Assembly: GCA_045129695.1 (NCBI GenBank) | Contig: JBGVJZ010000009.1 | Coordinates: forward strand, 1-64,000 | DNA length: 64,000 nucleotides | Direction of reading: 5' to 3' | From: Eshraghiella sp045129695 | Lineage (GTDB): Bacteria > Bacillota > Clostridia > Lachnospirales > Lachnospiraceae | In this document: positions 51,032-58,977 of the stretch, in pieces | How the letters are laid out: the number at the start of each line of letters is the position of its first letter | Numbering within the stretch: position 1 is the stretch's first letter | The notes under the pieces: generated by a model | What the model was told of the DNA's origin: nothing | Databases searched by the model: none | The model's input: only the letters and a program-made list of their open reading frames with translations | Translations under genes and position numbers: made by a program

Positions 51032-52608
51032 TTAGAATTAACCAGCTTAAACTAAATATTAACCAGCCTGAAAGCAGACTTCATGACAAAATTCGCAAAG
51101 CTTTGAAGTTAAGTGACAACATAACCTTTGACTATGAAATTGTAAAAAAATCAATTGATGCACGTAAAAAAGAACAGTTAATGTATATATACAGTGTTGA
51201 AGTTGTGTTAAAAAACACCAATGAAGCTGTTGTTCTTAAAAAGCTTCACGATAATAATATTACGTCAACCAACGCAAACAAATATACTTTCCCGCCTGTT
51301 GGTAACAGTTCTCAACGTATAATTATTGTTGGAAGTGGTCCTGCCGGACTTTTCTGTGGACTATTTCTTGCAAGGGCAGGTTTTAAACCCATTATTTTTG
51401 AGCGTGGTGCCAATGTGCATGACAGAACGGCAATTGTCAATGCATTTTGGGAAACGGGTAAATTAGATGTTAATACCAATGTACAATTTGGTGAGGGCGG
51501 AGCAGGAACATTTTCTGACGGCAAATTAAACACTGTAGTTAAAGAGAAATCAGGAAGAATCCGCAAGGTTCTGGAAACCTTTGTTGAATTCGGCGCTTCA
51601 AAAGATATTCTTTATGATGCTAAGCCTCATATTGGTACGGATATACTTCAAAGAGTTGTTTTCAACATTCGTCTCGAAATCGAGAGACTTGGAGGAAAGG
51701 TTTATTTTAACTCTGCAATGACGGATATATATGTATCACATGGACATATTTCAGGGGTTCAGATAAATAATTCACAGGATTATGAATGTGACAGACTTGT
51801 ACTTGCTCTTGGACATAGTGCGAGAGATACCTTTGAAATGCTTAAGAACAGGGGACTTCCTATGGAGCCGAAGGCTTTTGCTGTCGGAATGCGAATCGAG
51901 CACCCACAAAGGCTTATTAATAATTTTGCCTATGGTACAGACAGTGTGGGAAATTTACCTGTTCCGGCCTATAAGGTTACGGCTAAAGCAGATAACGGCA
52001 GAGGAGTATATTCATTCTGTATGTGTCCGGGCGGCTATGTAGTTAATGCATCATCAGAACAAGGAAGAACCTGCGTTAACGGAATGAGCTATTCCAAAAG
52101 GGATGGTGATAACGCAAATAGTGCAATAATTGTCACTATATCACCTGAGGACTTTTACAGAGATGATGTTCTTGATGGCGTAAAATTCCAAAGAACTCTT
52201 GAAGAAAATGCCTTTATAGCCGGAAAAAGTTCTGTGCCTTATCAGCTTAATGAGGATTTTGCAGGTGGAAGGGCAAGTGCCGGATACGGAAGTGTTGTTC
52301 CGAATATTAAGGGGATTTTCACTCCTGCCAATCTTAGAGAAGTACTTCCTGAATTTATATGTGAATCTGTTATTGACGGAATGAAATCTTTTGATAAAAT
52401 GATAAATGGATTTAATATGCCCGATGCGGTTTTTTCAGGAGTTGAGAGTCGTACCTCGTCACCGGTTCGCATGACCAGAACTGATTCAATGGAAAGCATT
52501 GGAATTGGCGGTGTGTATCCATGTGGTGAGGGTGCAGGATATGCCGGCGGAATAACCTCGGCTGCCGTTGACGGAATCAAAACAGCAGAAGCAATAGCTT
52601 CAATATAA
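51028..52608 (+). CDS. FAD-dependent dehydrogenase (uncharacterised family)
   Basis: 526 residues from ATG 51028, in the ATGA overlap with the previous gene and preceded by AGGAG. An N-terminal ~85-residue domain (RINQLKLNINQPESRLHDKI) precedes the FAD motif VGSGPAGLFCGLFLARAG. Later motifs are QFGEGGAGTFSDGKL, SFCMCPGGYVVNASSE and the C-terminal GEGAGYAGGITSAAVDGIK. The family is conserved in Firmicutes, with no established reaction. The pair of flavoproteins is likely co-expressed. Confidence 0.88.
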   Translation: MIRINQLKLNINQPESRLHDKIRKALKLSDNITFDYEIVKKSIDARKKEQLMYIYSVEVVLKNTNEAVVLKKLHDNNITSTNANKYTFPPVGNSSQRIIIVGSGPAGLFCGLFLARAGFKPIIFERGANVHDRTAIVNAFWETGKLDVNTNVQFGEGGAGTFSDGKLNTVVKEKSGRIRKVLETFVEFGASKDILYDAKPHIGTDILQRVVFNIRLEIERLGGKVYFNSAMTDIYVSHGHISGVQINNSQDYECDRLVLALGHSARDTFEMLKNRGLPMEPKAFAVGMRIEHPQRLINNFAYGTDSVGNLPVPAYKVTAKADNGRGVYSFCMCPGGYVVNASSEQGRTCVNGMSYSKRDGDNANSAIIVTISPEDFYRDDVLDGVKFQRTLEENAFIAGKSSVPYQLNEDFAGGRASAGYGSVVPNIKGIFTPANLREVLPEFICESVIDGMKSFDKMINGFNMPDAVFSGVESRTSSPVRMTRTDSMESIGIGGVYPCGEGAGYAGGITSAAVDGIKTAEAIASI

Positions 52609-52623
52609 CATTTGGAGATTAAC

Positions 52624-53460
52624 ATGGAGAATTATAGAGAATTACTTAAAGATAAAAAGAAAATTGTTGTCAAAATCGGTTCTTCATCAATTACACATGA
52701 AACTACAGGAAATATTAATTATAAGAAATTAGAGCGTCTCGTAAGAATTCTGTGTGACATTAAGAATCAGGGCAAGGATATTGTACTTGTATCATCAGGA
52801 GCAATTGCTGTCGGAAGACAGGCAGTAGGGCTTTCCGAGAAACCCAAAGTACTTTCCGAGAAGCAGGCATGTGCGGCAATTGGACAATGTCGGCTGATGA
52901 TGACATATCAGAAGCTTTTTGCAGAATATAATCAGACAGCGGCACAGGTGCTCATGACCAAATATACCTTATTACATGAGGAAAGCATTAATAATGCACG
53001 AAATACATTTCAGGAATTATTTAAATTCGGTGCAATTCCTGTAGTTAATGAGAATGACACTGTATCTACATACGAAATTGAATTTGGAGATAATGACAGA
53101 TTATCCGCCCTTGTATGTGCTTTGGTAAATGCTGATCTGCTGATTCTTCTGTCGGATATAGATGGTCTGTTTACTGATGACCCAAATCTTAATCCTAATG
53201 CCAGTTTTATTGACCTTGTACCTGAAATTGATGATGATATACGGAAAATGGCTAAAGAAACAGCAAGCTCCGTAGGAACAGGAGGAATGTCTGCCAAGCT
53301 TGCTGCCGCTACAATTGCAACAGATGCCGGTGCAGATATGATAATTGCCAATAGTAAGGATGTTGGTGTGATTGAAGATATAATCGAAGGAAAACAGGTT
53401 GGTACTTTATTCATCTCCCACAAGGATGCAAACTTTAATATAACGGACTTTATTAAATAA
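52624..53460 (+). CDS. proB: Glutamate 5-kinase, short form without PUA domain
   Basis: 278 residues. Amino-acid-kinase fold with KKIVVKIGSSSI, VSSGAIAVGR, NENDTVS and GTGGMSAKLAAA. The C-terminal PUA domain of the ~370-residue E. coli enzyme is absent, a variant seen in some Firmicutes. Makes glutamyl-5-phosphate, the first proline step. TTGGAG precedes ATG 52624. proA follows two genes later. Confidence 0.95.
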   Translation: MENYRELLKDKKKIVVKIGSSSITHETTGNINYKKLERLVRILCDIKNQGKDIVLVSSGAIAVGRQAVGLSEKPKVLSEKQACAAIGQCRLMMTYQKLFAEYNQTAAQVLMTKYTLLHEESINNARNTFQELFKFGAIPVVNENDTVSTYEIEFGDNDRLSALVCALVNADLLILLSDIDGLFTDDPNLNPNASFIDLVPEIDDDIRKMAKETASSVGTGGMSAKLAAATIATDAGADMIIANSKDVGVIEDIIEGKQVGTLFISHKDANFNITDFIK

Positions 53461-53472
53461 CAGGAGAACACT

Positions 53473-53961
53473 ATGGAAAGAAGAGACAAAAACAACTATT
53501 ACCTTGATATTGCCGAAGCGGTATCACAGCGTGGAACCTGCCTTCGCAAATTATATGGTGCCGTAATTGTTAAAAATGATGAAATTATATCTACCGGATA
53601 TGTTGGTGCCCCAAGAGGACGCAGGAATTGCTCGGATCTGAATTACTGTGTAAGAGCCAGGCTTGACATCCCAAGAGGCGAGCGTTATGAGCTCTGCAGA
53701 AGTGTTCACGCTGAGACTAATGCTATTATCTGTGCATCACGTGCGGATATGATTGACAGCACCTTATATCTTGTTGGTTTTGAATTACCACAGATGTCTT
53801 ATGTTGAAAATGCCAATTGTTGTTCAATGTGTAAGAGAACAATAATTAATGCAGGAATAAGCACAGTAATCATCAGAGATAATAAAACCGATTACCGGGT
53901 AATTGATGTCAGTACATGGATTGATAATGATGAATCTGTAATGGGAGAATTCGGATATTAA
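53473..53961 (+). CDS. comEB: dCMP deaminase family protein (ComEB-like)
   Basis: 162 residues. Zinc-dependent deaminase motif SVHAETNAI (HAE) and CCSMCKR (the second Cys pair; the usual preceding Pro is replaced by Asn-Cys). An additional Cys/His-rich part at ~40-65 (RGRRNCSDLNYCVR) is typical of the dCMP deaminase family. Would supply dUMP for thymidylate. Located between proB and the folate gene. Confidence 0.88.
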   Translation: MERRDKNNYYLDIAEAVSQRGTCLRKLYGAVIVKNDEIISTGYVGAPRGRRNCSDLNYCVRARLDIPRGERYELCRSVHAETNAIICASRADMIDSTLYLVGFELPQMSYVENANCCSMCKRTIINAGISTVIIRDNKTDYRVIDVSTWIDNDESVMGEFGY

Positions 53962-53962
53962 T

Positions 53963-54520
53963 ATGACGGACAAAAAATATGCAAGACAATATGTCAGACA
54001 GCTCCGCGATGGAATGTCTGAACAGGAAAACCACCGCTTAAGCCGGATTATTTGTGATAAATTATTTGACATGAAAGCTTTTATTAATAGCTCCGACATA
54101 CGCGCCTATGTGTCTTTTCGTAATGAAGTAAATACCATACCTTTAATAGAAAAATGTCTTACTATGAATAAAACAATTTCTGTTCCCAAGGTATACGGTG
54201 AAGACATGATTTTCTACCGGATACAAGACACCTCGGACTTGTGTGAAGGATATATGGGCATCAGGGAGCCTTCAGAGGATTTACCGGTTATGTATAGCCA
54301 CAGCGGAATAATAATTGTCCCCGGAATGGTTTTTGACAGAAGGGGCAATCGTGCAGGATATGGAAGAGGATTTTATGACCGGTATCTTGCAAAATTTCCT
54401 GAATTGATTAAAATAGGAGTTGCGTTTGATTTTCAACTGGTTGATGAAATAGACACAAATCCTTTTGATGTTGCAATGGATTATATTTTAACAGATACAG
54501 AAATTATTAAAATCATATAA
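53963..54520 (+). CDS. 5-formyltetrahydrofolate cyclo-ligase
   Basis: 185 residues. The family motif NRAGYGRGFYDRYL is near 125-140, and the N-terminal RQLRDGMSEQE region contributes the ATP site. It recycles 5-formyl-THF to 5,10-methenyl-THF with ATP. One base after comEB. It may support the thymidylate and purine pathways together with that neighbour. Confidence 0.92.
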   Translation: MTDKKYARQYVRQLRDGMSEQENHRLSRIICDKLFDMKAFINSSDIRAYVSFRNEVNTIPLIEKCLTMNKTISVPKVYGEDMIFYRIQDTSDLCEGYMGIREPSEDLPVMYSHSGIIIVPGMVFDRRGNRAGYGRGFYDRYLAKFPELIKIGVAFDFQLVDEIDTNPFDVAMDYILTDTEIIKII

Positions 54521-54535
54521 AAGAGAGGTCTTAAT

Positions 54536-55780
54536 ATGACAGAATTAGTGAAGATGGGTGAGAATGCCGTAGCGGCATCAAGAGAAACTGCAAGACTTAA
54601 TATTATGGATAAAAACAATGCATTACTGGCAATTGCTGACGCCATTGTTAATAATGCAGAGCTTATTCTTAAGGCTAATGAAATTGATTTGGAAAACGGC
54701 CGTAAACAGGGAATGAAACAGGGCTTATTAGACCGTTTACAGCTTACTTATGACAGAATTGTACAGATGGCGGAGGGTATCCGTCAGGTTGTTACTCTTG
54801 ATGATCCTGTGGGTGAAGTCATCGGAATGTGGAAAAGACCTAACGGACTAACAATCGGTCAGAAAAGAGTACCAATTGGTGTTATTGGAATTATATACGA
54901 ATCAAGACCTAATGTAACACTTGATGCCTTCGGACTTTGCTTCAAAGCAGGTAATGCTGTTATTCTTAAGGGCGGAAGTGATGCCATTAATTCAAATATT
55001 GCAATTGTTGATGTTATCAGGAAGGCTTTGGAGGAACGCAATATCAATCCTCTTTGTATTCAGTTAATTAAGAGTACGGACAGAGCTGTTACAACAGAAT
55101 TCATGCATATGAATGAATATGTGGATGTACTTATTCCAAGAGGCGGTGCAGGACTTATTAAAGCTGTTGTTAATAATGCAACAATACCTGTAATTGAGAC
55201 AGGAACCGGCAACTGCCATGTATATGTGGATGCAACTGCTGATTATGATATGGCGCTTGATATTATTGAGAATGCCAAAACGCAACGAATCGGTGTATGC
55301 AATGCCTGTGAATCATTACTTGTACATAAGGATATTGCTGATGAGTTTATTCCGCTTCTTGCAGAAAGATTATTCTCTCACAATGTAGAGATTAGAGGAG
55401 ATGAGAAATCCCGCGTAATAGTTCCTTCATTACATGAAGCTACGGAAGAAGATTACAAAACAGAATATCTTGATTATATTGTTTCACTCAAGATTGTTGA
55501 CAGTATTGATGAAGCAATTGAACATATTAACAGATATAATACCGGTCATTCAGAAGCAATTGTTACCAGGGATTATGATAATTCCCGGAAATTTCTGGAT
55601 GAAGTTGATGCGGCAGCAGTATACGTTAATGCCTCAACAAGATTTACCGATGGTTTTGAATTCGGTTTTGGTGCTGAGATAGGAATCAGTACACAGAAAT
55701 TACACGCCAGAGGGCCAATGGGACTGAAAGAATTAACCACTACCAAATATATTATTTATGGTAATGGTCAGATTAGATAA
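54536..55780 (+). CDS. proA: Gamma-glutamyl phosphate reductase
   Basis: 414 residues. Aldehyde-dehydrogenase fold with the catalytic Cys in GVCNACESLLVH, IYESRPNVTLDAFG and RFTDGFEFGFGAEIGIST. Reduces glutamyl-5-phosphate to the semialdehyde in proline synthesis. GAGAGG precedes ATG. Separated from proB by two unrelated genes. Confidence 0.96.
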   Translation: MTELVKMGENAVAASRETARLNIMDKNNALLAIADAIVNNAELILKANEIDLENGRKQGMKQGLLDRLQLTYDRIVQMAEGIRQVVTLDDPVGEVIGMWKRPNGLTIGQKRVPIGVIGIIYESRPNVTLDAFGLCFKAGNAVILKGGSDAINSNIAIVDVIRKALEERNINPLCIQLIKSTDRAVTTEFMHMNEYVDVLIPRGGAGLIKAVVNNATIPVIETGTGNCHVYVDATADYDMALDIIENAKTQRIGVCNACESLLVHKDIADEFIPLLAERLFSHNVEIRGDEKSRVIVPSLHEATEEDYKTEYLDYIVSLKIVDSIDEAIEHINRYNTGHSEAIVTRDYDNSRKFLDEVDAAAVYVNASTRFTDGFEFGFGAEIGISTQKLHARGPMGLKELTTTKYIIYGNGQIR

Positions 55781-55798
55781 TTACAGGAAAGGATTCTT

Positions 55799-57220
55799 AT
55801 GAACCAGAATATTAGCAGTATTCCGGTAAACGAACCGGAAAGACAATATTATTTTATTGAGCAGCTTAAAAATTTGATTCAGGAGAAAGCAGCTAAAAAA
55901 GGCAGACCTCTTACATACCATATACAGACATTTGGCTGTCAGATGAATGCAAGGGATTCGGAGAAGCTTGCCGGAATCTTAGAGCAGATTGGATATGTGG
56001 AAAGTGATTCCGAACAGGCGGATTTTGTAATTTATAACACTTGTTCTGTCAGGGAAAATGCCAATACACGAGTATATGGACGACTTGGACATCTTAATGT
56101 TATTAAGAAGCAAAATCAGAATATGCTCATTGCGATGTGCGGGTGCATGATGCAGGAACCTGATGAAATTGAGAAGATTAAAACAACCTACCGGTTTGTA
56201 GATATTGTTTTTGGTACACATAATATTTTTAAATTTGCAGAATTAATCTATGACAGACTACAGTCTGACAGAATGATTATTGATATCTGGAAGGATACCA
56301 ATCAGATTGTTGAGGATTTACCAAATGTGCGTAAGTTTTCTTTTAAATCAGGTATTAATATTACCTACGGATGCAATAATTTCTGCAGCTACTGCATAGT
56401 TCCTTATGTAAGAGGAAGGGAGCGAAGCAGGGAACCAAAAGACATTATTCGTGAAATTGAACGTTTTGTGTCCGAAGGAGTTAAAGAAGTAATGCTTCTT
56501 GGACAGAATGTCAATTCTTACGGAAAGAACCTTGACACTCCAATAACTTTTGCAGAGCTTCTTACAGAGGTTGCCAGGATTGAAGGACTTGAAAGGATTC
56601 GTTTCATGACACCTCATCCAAAGGATTTATCTGATGAACTTATTGAAGTAATGCGTGTTACTCCAAAGGTTTGCAGACATATACATCTGCCATTACAGTC
56701 CGGAAGTTCAAGAATTCTTAAGTTAATGAACCGTCATTACACGAAAGAAGCTTATCTTATACTTGTTGAAAAAATTCGTAAGGCTTTACCGGATGTTGCC
56801 CTGACAACAGATATTATTGTAGGGTTTCCAGGTGAAACAGAAGAAGATTTTGAAGATACAATTGATGTGGTAAAACAGGCAGAATTTGACAGTGCCTTTA
56901 CATTTATATATTCAAAGAGGATTGGTACACCGGCGGCTGCGATGGAGAATCAGGTGCCGGAGGATGTTACCAAACGCCGATTTGACAGACTTTTGGAGGT
57001 TGTTTCAGAAGGTGCTTCCAAGCGTTGTGGCAGAGATGTCGGCAAAGCAATGCCGGTTCTGGTTGAAGAGGTTAATGAGCAGCATCCTGAACTTGTTACA
57101 GGAAGATTATCTAATAATACACTTGTTCATTTTCCGGGTGATGCCTCAATGGTAGGTCAGATTATTTCTGTTTTATTAAAGGAGAGTAAAGGATTTTACT
57201 ATATAGGTGAAATACAATAA
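55799..57220 (+). CDS. miaB: tRNA-2-methylthio-N6-dimethylallyladenosine synthase MiaB
   Basis: 473 residues. N-terminal methylthiotransferase domain with FGCQMNARDSE and NTCSVRENA (Cys ligands of the second cluster), radical SAM motif CNNFCSYC (C192, C196, C199), and a C-terminal TRAM domain (~405-470). Adds a methylthio group to i6A37 made by MiaA, encoded at the window's right end. Confidence 0.96.
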   Translation: MNQNISSIPVNEPERQYYFIEQLKNLIQEKAAKKGRPLTYHIQTFGCQMNARDSEKLAGILEQIGYVESDSEQADFVIYNTCSVRENANTRVYGRLGHLNVIKKQNQNMLIAMCGCMMQEPDEIEKIKTTYRFVDIVFGTHNIFKFAELIYDRLQSDRMIIDIWKDTNQIVEDLPNVRKFSFKSGINITYGCNNFCSYCIVPYVRGRERSREPKDIIREIERFVSEGVKEVMLLGQNVNSYGKNLDTPITFAELLTEVARIEGLERIRFMTPHPKDLSDELIEVMRVTPKVCRHIHLPLQSGSSRILKLMNRHYTKEAYLILVEKIRKALPDVALTTDIIVGFPGETEEDFEDTIDVVKQAEFDSAFTFIYSKRIGTPAAAMENQVPEDVTKRRFDRLLEVVSEGASKRCGRDVGKAMPVLVEEVNEQHPELVTGRLSNNTLVHFPGDASMVGQIISVLLKESKGFYYIGEIQ

Positions 57221-57268
57221 GGTATAGTTTTACGGGTGTGGAATTTAGGAAGAAGAAGGACATAAGAA

Positions 57269-58948
57269 ATGCATGAATTAAAACCAAAATTGTTTTCTGT
57301 GATGAAAACCTACACAAAGGATCAGTTAATTAAGGACATTATTTCAGGAATTATTGTGGCGATTATTGCCCTGCCTTTATCAATTGCACTTGCAATTGCA
57401 TCGGGTGTCAGTCCTGAAAAGGGTCTTTACACCGCAATTATAGCAGGCTTCTGTATTTCGTTTTTCGGCGGAAGCAGGGTTCAGATTGGCGGACCTACAG
57501 CAGCATTTGTTGTTATTATTTACGGAATTATTGAACAGTATGACATAAGCGGACTTATTGTGGCTACGATTATGGCAGGTATTTTTATGATTATATTTGG
57601 TCTGTGCCGGGCCGGAAACCTCATTAAGTTCATTCCTTATACAATTACAACCGGTTTTACTGCAGGTATTGCCGTAAGTATTGCCGTCGGACAGCTTAAG
57701 GATTTTATGGGAATTGATATGGGTGCACTTCCGTCAGATTTCATTGATAAAGTAATTGCAATGGGCAGGAACATTACTAAGCTTAACTGGATTGCCCTTG
57801 CAATAGGTGTACTTGCTCTTGTTATTCAGATTGTATGGCCGAAGCTTATGGGGCTGCTGCCAGAGAAATTAAAATATGTTAAGGCAATTCCGGGTTCATT
57901 AATTGCAATTATTGTTGCAACGGTGCTGGTAAACTGTTGTAATCTGCCTGTAAATACAATCGGCAGCCTCAATTATGACTTGTCAGCCAAGCTTCCAGCT
58001 CTTTCAATACCGAATGTTAATTTTGAAATGATTAAAAACTTAATCAGTCCTGCATTTACAATTGCGATTCTTGCAAGTATCGAATCACTTCTGTCAGCCG
58101 TTGTTGCGGATGGTATGATTGGAAGCAAACACCGTTCCAATGCAGAGCTTATCGGACAGGGTATCGGTAATATTTTATCAGGACTTTTTGGTGGAATCCC
58201 TGCAACAGGTGCAATTGCAAGAACTGCTGCCAATATTAAAAACGGCGGACGTACACCGATTGCCGGAATGGTACACTCTATTGTGCTTTTAATAATTCTT
58301 TTATTATTAATGCCTTATGCTTCATGGATTCCAATGCCTGCACTTGCAGCAATTCTTATTATGGTTGCTTACAATATGGCAGGAATCGCAAACTGTATAC
58401 GTTTATGCAAAAAAGCACCAAAGAGTGATATACTTGTATTTGCTTTAACATTCCTGTTAACAGTTTTCTTTGACCTCGTTGTCGCAATTGAGATTAGCAT
58501 GATTGTAGCAGCAGCTTTATTTATGAAGAGAATGGCGGATACAACAGATGTAAAAAGCTGGAAATATATTCAGCCTGAGGAAGAGGATGACCCTGATAAT
58601 ATCAGACTTAAAATTGTCCCTGATAACACACTTGTATACGAAATCTGCGGACCGATGTTCTTTGGTATGACTGATAAATTTATGGAGCTTACTAAGGATA
58701 CAAGCAAGGATGTAATAATTCTACGAATGAGAAGTGTTCCGTCAATTGATGCCAGTGCATTACATTCTTTGTATGATATTTTACATAAATGTCAAAAAGA
58801 CAAAACCACACTTATTTTCTCACATGTCAATGAACAGCCAATGAAAATGATGCAGAAGGCCAAGTTTGATGAGGAAGCCGGTGTTGAAAATTTCTGTGCC
58901 AATATTGATGAAGCAATAGAAAGAGCTATAGCAATTACCGGCAAATAA
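57269..58948 (+). CDS. SulP-family anion transporter with STAS domain
   Basis: 559 residues. About 10-14 membrane segments over residues ~22-430 with the SulP start IIVAIIALPLSIALAIASG and GGSRVQIGGPTAAF. The C-terminal STAS domain (~445-559) contains MRSVPSIDASALHSLYDI. Such proteins carry sulfate, bicarbonate or dicarboxylates; the substrate is not clear. It interrupts the miaB-mutS-mutL-miaA order. Confidence 0.92.
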   Translation: MHELKPKLFSVMKTYTKDQLIKDIISGIIVAIIALPLSIALAIASGVSPEKGLYTAIIAGFCISFFGGSRVQIGGPTAAFVVIIYGIIEQYDISGLIVATIMAGIFMIIFGLCRAGNLIKFIPYTITTGFTAGIAVSIAVGQLKDFMGIDMGALPSDFIDKVIAMGRNITKLNWIALAIGVLALVIQIVWPKLMGLLPEKLKYVKAIPGSLIAIIVATVLVNCCNLPVNTIGSLNYDLSAKLPALSIPNVNFEMIKNLISPAFTIAILASIESLLSAVVADGMIGSKHRSNAELIGQGIGNILSGLFGGIPATGAIARTAANIKNGGRTPIAGMVHSIVLLIILLLLMPYASWIPMPALAAILIMVAYNMAGIANCIRLCKKAPKSDILVFALTFLLTVFFDLVVAIEISMIVAAALFMKRMADTTDVKSWKYIQPEEEDDPDNIRLKIVPDNTLVYEICGPMFFGMTDKFMELTKDTSKDVIILRMRSVPSIDASALHSLYDILHKCQKDKTTLIFSHVNEQPMKMMQKAKFDEEAGVENFCANIDEAIERAIAITGK

Positions 58949-58977
58949 TTTACTTTATAGAAGAGAAGGTTACTTAC

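Noticed and set aside
53010..53495. Minus-strand reading frame of 161 codons opposite proB
   Set aside because: Antisense to a conserved enzyme and with no start signal.
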